Origin: an uncultured bacterium
GTDB taxonomy: Bacteria > Cyanobacteriota > Vampirovibrionia > Gastranaerophilales > Gastranaerophilaceae
Length of the DNA: 64,000 nucleotides
Assembly (NCBI GenBank): GCA_949283255.1
Contig: CASDRS010000003.1
Span: forward strand, 62,001-126,000
Direction: 5' to 3'
The position numbers and the translations under genes are program-made. The notes beneath the pieces were generated by a model that was not told where the DNA came from, did no database searches, and worked only from the letters and a program-made list of their open reading frames with translations. This document shows, one piece after another, positions 27,703 through 37,435 of the stretch; position 1 is the first letter of the stretch; each line of letters starts with the position of its first letter.

Positions 27703-28872
27703 TTATAAAGCACGAATAATAGATTTAATATTTTCATCAGTAATTTTTAACAAAGCAACGGTTTTTGCAGTGTTATCAAGAGCATTAAGTTTCTTCAAAA
27801 TTTCGGCAGTTTTCAAGATAACAGTCTGGTTATCACATCTCAAAAGCTCCCTTACGGCATCGGTGTCATCCGTATAATCCAGAGCTGTAAACACAAAAGG
27901 ACTATCCTCTCTCAATTCTGAAACCAATAACTGTCTAAGATTTTTCTTATTTACACCGCTAAGAAGCTTTTTAATATCATTTATCTCATTTTGAGTAGCT
28001 TTGTCTTCATCAAACAAATACTCATCATTTTCCGTTAAAGTATTAAACTTATCCTCAGCATTGAGTAACACCACAGCAGATACAGAATTGGCTTGTTCTG
28101 ATAACACCTTTTCAAATACTTCGTACAAGTTGAAATTTAATACTTCATAAAGCCCCAAAATTTCGCCCAACCCGTTAACAATATTATTTAAAACAAGCAT
28201 TCCGTCCTGATAATTAAAATTAACAAGTTCATCAAAACCGACCAAATAAGGAATAACACCCGCAATATTTTCAGCCATCGTAGAAGTTTTCATTGCCTTA
28301 ACCAAATCAGGCACAGCATCTTTATTCCCATATATTACCAAAAATTTAGCTGCAAAAAGTTTTTCAAATTCGTCATCACTGTTTAATTTATCAATCGCTT
28401 CCGTGTAAGAAGTCTCATCACCTAAAATCCCTAAAGTTGCAGCACAGTTTGCATTCAAAGACTCATTTTCCGTATAAGAATTTTCTCTCAAAAGTTCGAT
28501 AGCCAAAGGATCCTGAATATAGGAAAAAAACTTTGCGCAATAGCACTTTTCATTTTCATCCCCATTTTCAAAAATCTCCAAAATTTCATCGGTCAAATCT
28601 TCATTAGCATACTTTGCCAACGCAGAAACGATTGCCTCGTCATAAGAAGGCGAATAATATTTAAAAAATGCTAAAAGATTGTGATAATTAGTTTCATCAC
28701 AAGCATTAAAAATTCTCTGAGCAACATTTTGTTTCACAAAATCGAACAAAAACCCGTCCTGCTCAACAAGTTCCTTAAACAATTCCACATCGGAATTATC
28801 GACCATAGCACGAGCAGTGACTTCATAGTCATGTTTATTTTTACCGGTAAGTTTCTTTAATTGCTCATTCAT
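27703..28872 (-). CDS. HEAT-repeat-like protein of unknown function
   Basis: 389 residues, acidic, built of tandem two-helix units. Examples are YDEAIVSALAKYANEDLTDE, NANCAATLGILGDETSYTEA and LFAAKFLVIYGNKDAVPDLV, typical of HEAT/armadillo scaffolds. No signal peptide or enzyme motif. It starts 8 nt after the SLOG gene, so the two form an operon. Its likely role is a protein-protein adaptor; partner unknown. Confidence 0.75.
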   Translation of the reverse strand: MNEQLKKLTGKNKHDYEVTARAMVDNSDVELFKELVEQDGFLFDFVKQNVAQRIFNACDETNYHNLLAFFKYYSPSYDEAIVSALAKYANEDLTDEILEIFENGDENEKCYCAKFFSYIQDPLAIELLRENSYTENESLNANCAATLGILGDETSYTEAIDKLNSDDEFEKLFAAKFLVIYGNKDAVPDLVKAMKTSTMAENIAGVIPYLVGFDELVNFNYQDGMLVLNNIVNGLGEILGLYEVLNFNLYEVFEKVLSEQANSVSAVVLLNAEDKFNTLTENDEYLFDEDKATQNEINDIKKLLSGVNKKNLRQLLVSELREDSPFVFTALDYTDDTDAVRELLRCDNQTVILKTAEILKKLNALDNTAKTVALLKITDENIKSIIRAL

Positions 28873-28880
28873 TACAGAAA

Positions 28881-29477
28881 TTAATCCAGATAGAATACAG
28901 TAATAACTTTATGTCCTTCTTCAGCATACTGAACTGCATTGTGAAGAGTTTTACTGGTATGAGAAAGGAAGCAAATAAGTTGATTACACTCATCAATAAT
29001 TTCTCTGTTACAAACACGAGAAGCATCAGCCAAAGTCATCATAGCTCTATCAGCGTGTTCAACGATATTTGGAACGCCGATAAGTTGATCTTGAACATCA
29101 CTAGGCTGTTGACCGATAGTTTGGGGTAAAATAACTCTTAACTTATCAGGATTAGCTTTCATAGCACCGCGAATAGCAGCAGCATTTGTACCTGAAGAAC
29201 CACCTGATGTAATAATGGTATTACCCTGCATTACAAGAGCAGTAGCAAGAGTTTCAATCATTTGTTGGTGAGTAATCGGAAGATTACGACTACCAATTAT
29301 TGCAATTTTTTTAGCTGACTGTCTGATTGTAGCAAGTTCTTGTGCCAATTCATCAACAGTATGCGGAGAATCAGATTTTACAACATCCATATCATCAACA
29401 GGAACCATAATTGATGGTTGCTGTTCGTTACCTTGATTATCGGAATTCATCTGTATATTAATATTTTCTTCTACCAT
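28881..29477 (-). CDS. SLOG/DprA-like Rossmann-fold protein
   Basis: 198 residues. A ~45-residue disordered Gln/Asn-rich N-terminus precedes a Rossmann-like domain with KIAIIGSRNLP and ITSGGSSGTNAAAIRGA, the two nucleotide-binding loops of the SLOG superfamily (DprA, LOG). The domain lacks the DprA C-terminal winged helix, and the loop after the second motif (RVILPQTIGQQP) differs from LOG phosphoribohydrolases (no PGGxGT). It may sense or bind a nucleotide or ssDNA. Cyanobacterial homologues are annotated as DNA-recombination-mediator-A-like. TAGGA precedes the ATG. Confidence 0.8.
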   Translation of the reverse strand: MVEENINIQMNSDNQGNEQQPSIMVPVDDMDVVKSDSPHTVDELAQELATIRQSAKKIAIIGSRNLPITHQQMIETLATALVMQGNTIITSGGSSGTNAAAIRGAMKANPDKLRVILPQTIGQQPSDVQDQLIGVPNIVEHADRAMMTLADASRVCNREIIDECNQLICFLSHTSKTLHNAVQYAEEGHKVITVFYLD

Positions 29478-29560
29478 TTTTCCTACTTTCTCATTGCAAT
29501 AATTATTTTTTTCGATTATGCTGATTATAACATAAATTTTTAATTTTGGGAATAGGGTAT

Positions 29561-32053
29561 ATGGAAAATATATTGGAAAATCTTAATAAAGAACAGCGTG
29601 AAGCTGTTCAGACAGTGAACGGCCCGCTATTAATCTTGGCAGGAGCCGGCAGTGGTAAGACAAAAGTGCTTACATCCAGAATAGCTTATCTTATCCAAAA
29701 CGGGATAAGACCACGAAATATTTTAGCGGTTACATTTACCAATAAGGCCGCAAAGGAGATGAAAGAGCGTCTCGGAAATATGCTTGGTGAAAAGACCGTT
29801 AAGTATATGTGGGTCGGCACTTTCCACGGGATTTGCGGCAGAATTTTGAGAGAAAATATTGAAAATTACAGTTTCCAATCAGGCAAAAAATTGGATAAGA
29901 ATTTCACTATTTATGATGACTCTGATACAAATGCCGTGATTAAGCAGGCTATTAAGAAGCTCAATTTTGATGATAAAATCTATCAGCCAAAACTTGTAAA
30001 AGCCGTCATTTCAAATGCAAAAAACAAAATGCAAGACGCATACACGTTTGCAACATTTGCACGAGATTTCAAATCTCAAAAAATCGCTCAAATCTTTGAA
30101 GAATACGAAAACACTCTAAACAACAATAATGCAATAGATTTTGACGATATGCTTATGTTGACGGTCAAACTTTTTGAACAAAATGCACAAGTAAGAAAAG
30201 AATATTATGACAGATTTCAGCACATCTTGGTAGACGAGTACCAAGATACAAACCTTGCACAATACAAGCTTGTAAATATGTTATATACAAATTGCGAAGC
30301 CGAAATTCCGCCTGGGCGCTCACTTTGCGTTGTAGGTGATGTGGATCAATCTATTTACAGCTGGCGTGGTGCTGATTATACGATAATTATGAATTTCCAA
30401 AAAGATTTTAAAAATACAAAATTAATCAAATTGGAACAAAATTACAGATCAACAGCCAACATTCTTAATGTTGCAAATGCAATTATCGAAAACAACACAG
30501 AACGTGTAGATAAAGTTTTATACTCCAACAAAGGCGAAGGTGAATTAATAGACTACTTTGAAGCACAGGATGAAGCTGATGAGGCAAACTTTATTGTGAG
30601 CAAAATTAAACAAGATAGCGGCGGGAATTACAATCAATACGCAATTTTATATCGTACAAACTCTCAATCCCGTGCACTGGAAGAAGCCTGCATGGCAGCC
30701 GGAATTCCATACAGAATTTACGGTGGTCTGAAATTCTATGACAGAAAAGAGATTAAAGATATCATCGCATACTTGAAATTGATATATAATCCGAATGATT
30801 CTCAGAGTTTTAAACGTATCGTAAACGTTCCGAAACGATCTATCGGAGATACTACAATAAAACGTTTACAAGACTTTGCTGATAAAGAAGATATCAGCTT
30901 GTTTGAGGCAGTACAAAGAATTCAGGAAGATGACGAAATTCCTGCAAGAACAAAAAATAAACTTAGCGAATTTGCACAGCTTATCTTGAAATTTAAAGAT
31001 GCGGTTTCAAACTACAATCTGAGAGAATTTGTAACCTTAGTAATTGAAAAAAGCGGATATCTGGCAGAATTACAAATGCAAAATACTCCAGAGAGCGAAG
31101 CTGATATTGAGAACTTGCAAGAATTAGTAAACGTTGCGGAAGAATTTGTACCGGAAGATGAAAACAATGTTCTTGGCGAATTCTTAACACAAGTTTCGTT
31201 GGTATCAGATATAGACAGCATGGACAATATAGCAAACAACGTTACATTGATGACACTCCACGCAGCAAAAGGTTTGGAATTTCCTGTAGTATTTTTGGCA
31301 GGTATGGACGAGGGAGTCTTTCCTCATCAGAGAACCTTCAATATTCCATCCGAAATGGAAGAAGAGCGCCGATTGATGTATGTAGGAGTTACCCGTGCAG
31401 AGGAAAAACTCTATCTTACATCTGCAAAACGTCGTCAAATGTGGGGTGAATACAAGTACTACAATCCATCAAGGTTTATAGAAGAAATTCCATCACAATT
31501 GATGAATAGAATAGGTTTTGAAGGCAGTACGAATGATTCTTCAACATTCAGAAATGCTGTTCAGAAAGTTAAAACAGGCAGAACGGATTACTCATACTCT
31601 GCAGCACAATCTGACAGCTACGGGTACGTAAAACCATCAACAGGGTTTGGCAAAGGCTTTGTAGCACCGCAAAAACGTTCTACAACAACCGTACAGTCAA
31701 ACAGAACTCCTGCCCGTTCTTTTGTTGTTAAATCTAAAGAAAATAAAAAACGTGATGAAGAAAAGGTTAAAGAATTTTTCAAAGATAATGCAATCAAGAG
31801 GATGCTTGAAGAAAAACGCAAAAATGACATTAAAAAAGCACTTGATGATGAAACAAGACAGCGAAACATTGAAGGCCGTGATACGATAACTGATGTGTTT
31901 AATGTCGGCGAAAGAGTTTTCCACGACAAACTCGGCATAGGCTATATCTTAGAAGTAATCCCTGTCGGAGAAAGCACAATGTACACAATAGATTTTGGCA
32001 GACAAGGTAAAAAAGCTATGGATGCTTCTTACGCTCATCTGAAAAAATTCTAA
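29561..32053 (+). CDS. pcrA: UvrD/PcrA-type superfamily 1 DNA helicase
   Basis: 3'-5' helicase for repair and removal of roadblocks. 830 residues from ATG 29561 (AGGG upstream). An in-frame TTG 15 nt earlier is less likely. Q-motif LNKEQREAV, Walker A GAGSGKT (28-34), DEYQDTN, GDVDQSIYSWRGA, and motif VI VGVTRAEEKL are complete. The C-terminal Tudor-like RNA-polymerase-interacting module (VGERVFHDKLGIGYILEV) marks it as PcrA/UvrD rather than Rep. Confidence 0.96.
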   Translation: MENILENLNKEQREAVQTVNGPLLILAGAGSGKTKVLTSRIAYLIQNGIRPRNILAVTFTNKAAKEMKERLGNMLGEKTVKYMWVGTFHGICGRILRENIENYSFQSGKKLDKNFTIYDDSDTNAVIKQAIKKLNFDDKIYQPKLVKAVISNAKNKMQDAYTFATFARDFKSQKIAQIFEEYENTLNNNNAIDFDDMLMLTVKLFEQNAQVRKEYYDRFQHILVDEYQDTNLAQYKLVNMLYTNCEAEIPPGRSLCVVGDVDQSIYSWRGADYTIIMNFQKDFKNTKLIKLEQNYRSTANILNVANAIIENNTERVDKVLYSNKGEGELIDYFEAQDEADEANFIVSKIKQDSGGNYNQYAILYRTNSQSRALEEACMAAGIPYRIYGGLKFYDRKEIKDIIAYLKLIYNPNDSQSFKRIVNVPKRSIGDTTIKRLQDFADKEDISLFEAVQRIQEDDEIPARTKNKLSEFAQLILKFKDAVSNYNLREFVTLVIEKSGYLAELQMQNTPESEADIENLQELVNVAEEFVPEDENNVLGEFLTQVSLVSDIDSMDNIANNVTLMTLHAAKGLEFPVVFLAGMDEGVFPHQRTFNIPSEMEEERRLMYVGVTRAEEKLYLTSAKRRQMWGEYKYYNPSRFIEEIPSQLMNRIGFEGSTNDSSTFRNAVQKVKTGRTDYSYSAAQSDSYGYVKPSTGFGKGFVAPQKRSTTTVQSNRTPARSFVVKSKENKKRDEEKVKEFFKDNAIKRMLEEKRKNDIKKALDDETRQRNIEGRDTITDVFNVGERVFHDKLGIGYILEVIPVGESTMYTIDFGRQGKKAMDASYAHLKKF

Positions 32054-32115
32054 TTGCAACATTGAATCCTTTTCAAAAATTTTCTATCTTATAGGATTAC
32101 AACCGAAGTACAATG

Positions 32116-32166
32116 AAAAAATATCTCCCAACGGTTAAAATTTGGAAGCCGAGGGAGATATTTTTT
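32116..32166 (+). promoter_or_regulatory. 14-bp hairpin that masks the ribosome site of the next gene
   Basis: AAAAAATATCTCCC (32116-32129) pairs perfectly with GGGAGATATTTTTT (32153-32166). The right arm contains the GGGAGA Shine-Dalgarno and ends at the ATG at 32167. It also looks like an intrinsic terminator for pcrA. Confidence 0.65.
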
Positions 32167-32646
32167 ATGAAGAATATTTTTTATCTTTTATTTTTTGTTT
32201 TGGTACTTTGTATATTTAGCAGTGCAGTATTTGCAGACGAAAAACACGACGCTCTCAAATTTTTTAACAAATATGTTTCAGCCGCAAATTCTTATGATCC
32301 ATCAATAATTAATATGTACTCTCCAAACGCCAAAATTATACGCCAAGTTGTAAAGCCAAACGGAGAACTTGTCGACATAGAAACCGATACTGATACCTAC
32401 ATCAAACAGCTAAAACTCGGTCAAGCCACAGCAAGATTAAAAAGATACAAAAACACATACACAAATGTAGTTCCTTATAAATTAGAAAACGGATACAAAA
32501 TTACATCACTTAGACAACCTTCAGGAGAAAAATATAAACTAAAAAGTTATATGGTTATTGAAAAACAACCTAACGGTAAATGGTTAATAGTAGAAGAGAT
32601 GATGCAGACCAAAGTTCAGGCATTTTTAAAATATGCCAAAAATTAA
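32167..32646 (+). CDS. secreted NTF2-like small protein
   Basis: 159 residues with a signal peptide (KNIFYLLFFVLVLCIFSSAVFA). The mature part, about 137 residues, looks like an NTF2/SnoaL-type fold: HDALKFFNKYVSAANSYDPS at the start and YMVIEKQPNGKWLIVEEMM near the end. Likely periplasmic; function unknown. I start at 32167 because GAGGGAGA precedes it and the signal peptide starts here. An in-frame ATG at 32113 would add 18 residues encoded by the hairpin. The stop overlaps the opposing gene by 4 nt. Confidence 0.7.
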   Translation: MKNIFYLLFFVLVLCIFSSAVFADEKHDALKFFNKYVSAANSYDPSIINMYSPNAKIIRQVVKPNGELVDIETDTDTYIKQLKLGQATARLKRYKNTYTNVVPYKLENGYKITSLRQPSGEKYKLKSYMVIEKQPNGKWLIVEEMMQTKVQAFLKYAKN

Positions 32647-33722
32647 AACTCTATATTAATAATCTGCTTGCCAAACATTACCAAACTTATTCTTGCCAAA
32701 CTAATCTTTAAAGAAAAATGCAGCTTTCTTTTTTCTCTGTTTTCTTTTTTCTTAAATTTTTTCTCAATCAAATCAAAGAATTTTTCTTTATTATCAAGCA
32801 AAATTTTTATTTTTTTACGATTAATCTTCTTATAAAATTTTTCGTCTAATTCGCCATTTTTATCATACGCTTGAAAAATTTGAGCAAATTTTTCGACAAA
32901 CTCCGGTCGAAGTTCTTCTGATATACGAAGCAAATTCCAGACATAATTGTTATATTCGTTGATAAGTTTTCTATAATTAACAACTTCCTTAATATCAGGA
33001 TGCTCGTTCAAAAACTTTGTAATCTCATTATATTCATCACAAATAAAATAAACTTTTCCCGGATTTTTTACAGAAGAATTTATATTATCTTTCCTGTAAT
33101 AAACGTAAGGTTTTTCAGTTAAAACAAGCCTCTTTGCAAGTGTAAGAGTTTTAAAATTGAAAGAAGTATCTTGGAAACTTGCCCCCGGAGTAGTTAAACA
33201 CTTGATATTATTAGAAATCAAAAAATCTTTTCTGTAAATCCCGCCCCAAATCATAGTTTTATTTTTCAAAATCGTATGATAATCACGGAAAGTTATTACC
33301 TTATGGGCAAACTTTGGAGGAATAGTGCCAACGTTAATAGCAAGATTTGTATCTGTATAATATTCATACCAGCTGCTTCTGACGTTATCGGCCTGAAATT
33401 GCTCCGCTAAACTCCAAAGACTTTCGTACATTTTTTTATCAGCAAAATCATCTGATTCCAAAATTCCTACATATTTACTTTGAGCAAGCTCTATACCTTT
33501 ATTTACACTATCACCATAACCGGAATTGGCTTTATGTATAACTTTTATTCTGGCATCATTTTGGGCATATCTGTCACAAATTTCACCCGAAGAATCAGTA
33601 GAACCATCATCTATACATATAATCTCAATATCTTTCAACGTTTGATTTTTTAAAGAGTCAAGACATTGTTCCAGATATTTTTCCACGTTATAGACTGGTA
33701 CAACTACAGAAACTTTTGCCAC
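32643..33722 (-). CDS. family 2 glycosyltransferase
   Basis: 359 residues. GT-A fold with KVSVVVPVYNVEKYLEQCLDS at the N-terminus, CIDDGSTDSSGEI, KANSGYGDSVNKGI, and the metal-binding ESDDFAD. The C-terminus is strongly basic (KKFKKKENREKRK), suggesting peripheral membrane attachment. Start is a GTG at 33722 with AGAGGAA 7 nt upstream; an earlier in-frame GTG lacks one. It faces away from the main glycosyltransferase operon but probably serves the same surface polysaccharide. Sugar unknown. Confidence 0.9.
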   Translation of the reverse strand: MAKVSVVVPVYNVEKYLEQCLDSLKNQTLKDIEIICIDDGSTDSSGEICDRYAQNDARIKVIHKANSGYGDSVNKGIELAQSKYVGILESDDFADKKMYESLWSLAEQFQADNVRSSWYEYYTDTNLAINVGTIPPKFAHKVITFRDYHTILKNKTMIWGGIYRKDFLISNNIKCLTTPGASFQDTSFNFKTLTLAKRLVLTEKPYVYYRKDNINSSVKNPGKVYFICDEYNEITKFLNEHPDIKEVVNYRKLINEYNNYVWNLLRISEELRPEFVEKFAQIFQAYDKNGELDEKFYKKINRKKIKILLDNKEKFFDLIEKKFKKKENREKRKLHFSLKISLARISLVMFGKQIINIEF

Positions 33723-33858
33723 AAATAATTCCTCTGTATCATTAAACACTCATACACTACAATTTATAATATACCAAACTATAAATTTTTACAAGACAAC
33801 TTTTACATTTAACGCTTTTATGGTAAGATTAACAAGTGGGATAAATTCAGGAGGGTTT

Positions 33859-34584
33859 ATGGATAAAAATGTTATTTGTATAAAATGGGGTACCAAATTT
33901 GGTCCTGAATATGTAAACAGATTATACAAAATGGTTGAGAAAAACCTTACTATTCCACACAGATTCGTTTGTTTTACTGACAATGGTGAAGGGTTGTTAG
34001 ATGGGATTGAAGTAAGACCATTACCTGAGTTGAATGATGACGGACTTCCTGAAAAAGCTTGGAAAAAATTGGGTTTGTTTACAGATAAGTTAGCTGACCT
34101 TGAAGGACAAGCTTTGTTTTTGGATTTAGATATTGTTATTAGAGAAAATATTAATGAGTTCTTTGAAGTTCCGGGTGAATTTTTAATTATCAAAGACTGG
34201 GATTTTCCGAATGATATTATCGGTAATTCTTCCGTATTCAGGTTTGAAGTAAAAAAATATCCTGATATTATTGAAAATTTTTATAAGGAAGGTCACGATA
34301 TCAGAAAACGTTTTAAAAATGAACAGGCTTTCTTATCTCATCAAATGTATGATAAAGGAATTTTGAATTATTGGGACAAATCTTGGTGCGTAAGCTTCAA
34401 ACGTAATTGCCTTCAGCCGTTCCCTCTAAACTTTTTTAAGGAACCTAAAGAGCCGATGAATGCAAAAATCGTAGTTTTCCATGGTCGTCCTACTCCTGAA
34501 CAAGCATATAATGGTTTTATGGGCAAGGGCGGTTTAAGATACGTAAAACCTACAAAATGGCTTGATAAATATTGGAATGTGTAA
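33859..34584 (+). CDS. putative glycosyltransferase
   Basis: 241 residues from ATG 33859, which has a textbook AGGAGGG; an ATG 13 codons earlier has none. The N-terminal KWGTKFGPEYVNRLYKMVEK and HRFVCFTDN, then FLDLDIVIRENINEFF, give a GT8/GT-A-like fold with a D-x-D (DLD) metal site. The C-terminal KIVVFHGRPTPEQA resembles the HxG product-side motif. It is the first gene of a rightward cluster of five. Confidence 0.82.
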   Translation: MDKNVICIKWGTKFGPEYVNRLYKMVEKNLTIPHRFVCFTDNGEGLLDGIEVRPLPELNDDGLPEKAWKKLGLFTDKLADLEGQALFLDLDIVIRENINEFFEVPGEFLIIKDWDFPNDIIGNSSVFRFEVKKYPDIIENFYKEGHDIRKRFKNEQAFLSHQMYDKGILNYWDKSWCVSFKRNCLQPFPLNFFKEPKEPMNAKIVVFHGRPTPEQAYNGFMGKGGLRYVKPTKWLDKYWNV

Positions 34585-34601
34585 AAGATTGGATGTTTCA
34601 G

Positions 34602-36548
34602 ATGATTAATGTTTGTGTAGCATGTGATGAGAATTATGCTAAATATGCAGGAGTATTGATTGCTTCTGTACTGTATAATGCTTCTGTTAAAGATAATCTC
34701 ACATTTTATATATTAGACGGCGGGATAAGTGAGACTAAAAAAAGTGAAATTTTAGAATTAAAAAATATAAAAAATTGCGATATTAATTTTGTCAAAATTG
34801 ATAATGAAATGTTTAGAGAATATATGAGTATAAAAACTCATAAATATATATCTCTTCCTACATACTATCGCTTAAAATTGCCAACACTTTTACCAAATGT
34901 CTCTAGAGTAATATACTTTGACTGCGATATGGTAGTCAATTCAAGCTTAGCACCGTTATTTAACAAAAATCTTGATGACTGTGTAATGGCAGGCGTAAGA
35001 GATATCAATAAAAAAATGCTCAAAAAAAATCCTTCATACGTTAATGCAGGCATGTTGGTTATGGACATTGACGCAATGAAGAGAGAGAACTGCGAAGAAA
35101 AATTCCTTGACTACACAAAAAAACACTTTAATGAAATTAAAGTTGGCGATCAAGAGATTATTAACGAAGTGTTGAAAGGTAAAATAAAAATTGTAGAAGA
35201 CGAATGGAATGTACAATCCAGCAATTTTACGAACCGTTCAAGCTATACAAACAATCCAAAAGTTATTCATTTTGTAGCAAGACAAAAGCCTTGGCATTTT
35301 GGCTCTTTCAGCTGGCATAAAGATTATTATTTCAAATACTTGCAGCTTACACCTTGGGCCTTAAAAGAGGAAGAAAAGGATTATTGGTACAAGAAAAATA
35401 AATTGGCATCTATATTCGGGTACGTAAAATACAGACCGCTTTTTATGCTAAGACCAAGATATTATGAAGCTTTATATTGCAGTTATATAAAACCTTTATT
35501 TGAATATAAAAAACCTGTTATAAAAAATAATACATTTATCGTTTGGGAACCTTGCTCAAAAAGCCATAGCGAAGTTGTTCCTGGTTATGCAAAATATTTA
35601 TTGGATCTTGGGTATCACGTGTCTGTATTAGTTAATCCTCAAAAATATAAAGAAGGATTATTTGCAAGATTTAAAGATAAAAATCTTACACTCAACAAAA
35701 TGAGTCGTAAACAAATAAAAGAATTTTTCAAAAAAGATTCATTAGAAAATGTAGAAGGAGTTCTTGTAACAACTGTCGGCAAGCTATGTGATAGCATACA
35801 TTATGACGAAAGCTACGCTACATTTAACAAAAACGCAGACAGAAATAAAATCTTTTTTGTAGAACACGAGTCAAAGCATTCAGTTGATGCCGGAACTTGG
35901 AGAGAAAACCTAATAACTCTGAGACAATTGGATTACAAAAATGCAAAATCTGTTGTTGTCAATCCGCATTACTTTGGAGATGTAAAAATTACCGGTAAAA
36001 ATACAGATATTACAAATTTTGTAACTGTGGGTGCAATACAGGCTAAGAAAAAAAATAATAATTTAATAATAGATTCCGTACAAGCCTTGCACGATAAAGG
36101 TTATCGTAATTTTAAAGTTACGGTTATAGGTAAAGGAAGCTTAAAACATTTACCAAAAGATATTCAAAAATATTTTGACATAAAAGGTCGCTTGCCGTTT
36201 GACAAAATGTATGATGAACTTGAAAAGGCTGACTTTATGCTAACTTCATACAACGAAAAGGATCCGATGCATATTCGATACAATACGACAGGAACCAGCG
36301 GGAATTTTCAGTTAGTATACGGATTTGCAAAACCATGTATAATTATAGAAAGCTTTGCGCCAATTAACGGTTTTGACAATTCAAACAGTATTCTCTACAA
36401 ACAAGATAGCGAGTATGTTCAAGCTTTAGAAAAATGTATAAATATGACTAAAGAAGATTATGCTATAATGCAAAATAATCTGAAATTATATTCAGATAAA
36501 TTATATACAGAATCTTTAAATAATTTAAGGGGATTAATTAATGACTAA
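34602..36548 (+). CDS. two-domain glycosyltransferase, GT8 fused to GT4-like
   Basis: 648 residues. The N-terminal ~280 are a GT8 domain: VCVACDENYAKYAGVLIASV, YFDCDMVVN (D-x-D), YVNAGMLVMD, GDQEIIN, and WHFGSFSWH. A basic linker is followed by a GT-B, GT4-like domain from about 315: VVPGYAKYLLDLGYHVSVLV, FVTVGAIQAKKKNNNLII, TVIGKGSLKHLP, and NTTGTSGNFQLVYGFAKP. Two sugars may therefore be added by one chain. Start chosen at ATG 34602, matching GT8 N-termini; upstream in-frame TTG 34572 and ATG 34593 are alternatives. Its last 8 nt overlap the next gene. Confidence 0.88.
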   Translation: MINVCVACDENYAKYAGVLIASVLYNASVKDNLTFYILDGGISETKKSEILELKNIKNCDINFVKIDNEMFREYMSIKTHKYISLPTYYRLKLPTLLPNVSRVIYFDCDMVVNSSLAPLFNKNLDDCVMAGVRDINKKMLKKNPSYVNAGMLVMDIDAMKRENCEEKFLDYTKKHFNEIKVGDQEIINEVLKGKIKIVEDEWNVQSSNFTNRSSYTNNPKVIHFVARQKPWHFGSFSWHKDYYFKYLQLTPWALKEEEKDYWYKKNKLASIFGYVKYRPLFMLRPRYYEALYCSYIKPLFEYKKPVIKNNTFIVWEPCSKSHSEVVPGYAKYLLDLGYHVSVLVNPQKYKEGLFARFKDKNLTLNKMSRKQIKEFFKKDSLENVEGVLVTTVGKLCDSIHYDESYATFNKNADRNKIFFVEHESKHSVDAGTWRENLITLRQLDYKNAKSVVVNPHYFGDVKITGKNTDITNFVTVGAIQAKKKNNNLIIDSVQALHDKGYRNFKVTVIGKGSLKHLPKDIQKYFDIKGRLPFDKMYDELEKADFMLTSYNEKDPMHIRYNTTGTSGNFQLVYGFAKPCIIIESFAPINGFDNSNSILYKQDSEYVQALEKCINMTKEDYAIMQNNLKLYSDKLYTESLNNLRGLIND

Positions 36549-37434
36549 AATTCCGGTAGTATTTACTTTTGATAAACGTATAATTCTCGGAGCTGCAGTA
36601 TCAATAAAGAGTTTAATTGATACCGCAAATTCCGATACTGTATATGATATTTATGTTTATCATCCGGATATTGATAACAAAACAGTTGCCGAGTTTGAAA
36701 AAATGCTTGATGGAACAAGACATTCTATCACTTTTGAATATATAAACAAAAATAGATTTAAAAACGCACCGATTAATAAAGGCGGAAGCTGGACAGAAAT
36801 TGTTTATTATAGACTTTTAATTCCGGAACTTTTACCTCAATATGACAAAGTCATATATGCAGATACTGATGTTTTATTTAAAGGTGATTTGACTGAAGTA
36901 TACAATACGGATTTAGAAGGTTATGAGTGCGCTGCGGTTGTAATGGAACCAAATAATGACAAGATGATTTGTCATAAATATTTTCCTGAAAACAAAAATG
37001 AATATACATATATTTCAAGTTTTATTATTTTCAACAGCAAAAAAATGAGAGAAGAACATTTTATCGATAGAGTTTTCGAGACAATAAAAACTTTTAATAC
37101 AAGATTAAAATTTTTCGATTTGGATGTATTAAATATTACTTGTAATAAAATTAAAGATTTACCATATAGATACGGTGTTTTCCAAAGTATTTATTACAAT
37201 GAAGATATCACAAAAGCTTGGGAATATTCATTTTTGAAAAATGCTTACAGCGAAGAAGAATTATTGAAAGAAAAAGCAAATACTATAATGCTCCACTACG
37301 CTGGAAATCCCGGTAAACCTTGGAGAAGGAAACATATTCCGCAGGATTACAAAGAATATATGGACAAAATTCCTAAGAGTTTAAGACGCTTTACTTTTAG
37401 AGATTTTAGGAAAAGATTATTTAGTAAGGTTTAG
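36541..37434 (+). CDS. family 8 glycosyltransferase
   Basis: 297 residues. LgtC/GlgA-like retaining GT8: FDKRIILGAAVSIKSLI at the N-terminus, the metal motif YADTDVLFKGDLTEVY, and the C-terminal LHYAGNPGKPW (HxxGxxKPW) that contacts UDP. Likely adds galactose or glucose to lipid-linked glycan on the cytoplasmic face. Starts inside the end of the fused enzyme gene, so translation is coupled. Confidence 0.92.
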   Translation: MTKIPVVFTFDKRIILGAAVSIKSLIDTANSDTVYDIYVYHPDIDNKTVAEFEKMLDGTRHSITFEYINKNRFKNAPINKGGSWTEIVYYRLLIPELLPQYDKVIYADTDVLFKGDLTEVYNTDLEGYECAAVVMEPNNDKMICHKYFPENKNEYTYISSFIIFNSKKMREEHFIDRVFETIKTFNTRLKFFDLDVLNITCNKIKDLPYRYGVFQSIYYNEDITKAWEYSFLKNAYSEEELLKEKANTIMLHYAGNPGKPWRRKHIPQDYKEYMDKIPKSLRRFTFRDFRKRLFSKV

Positions 37435-37435
37435 T

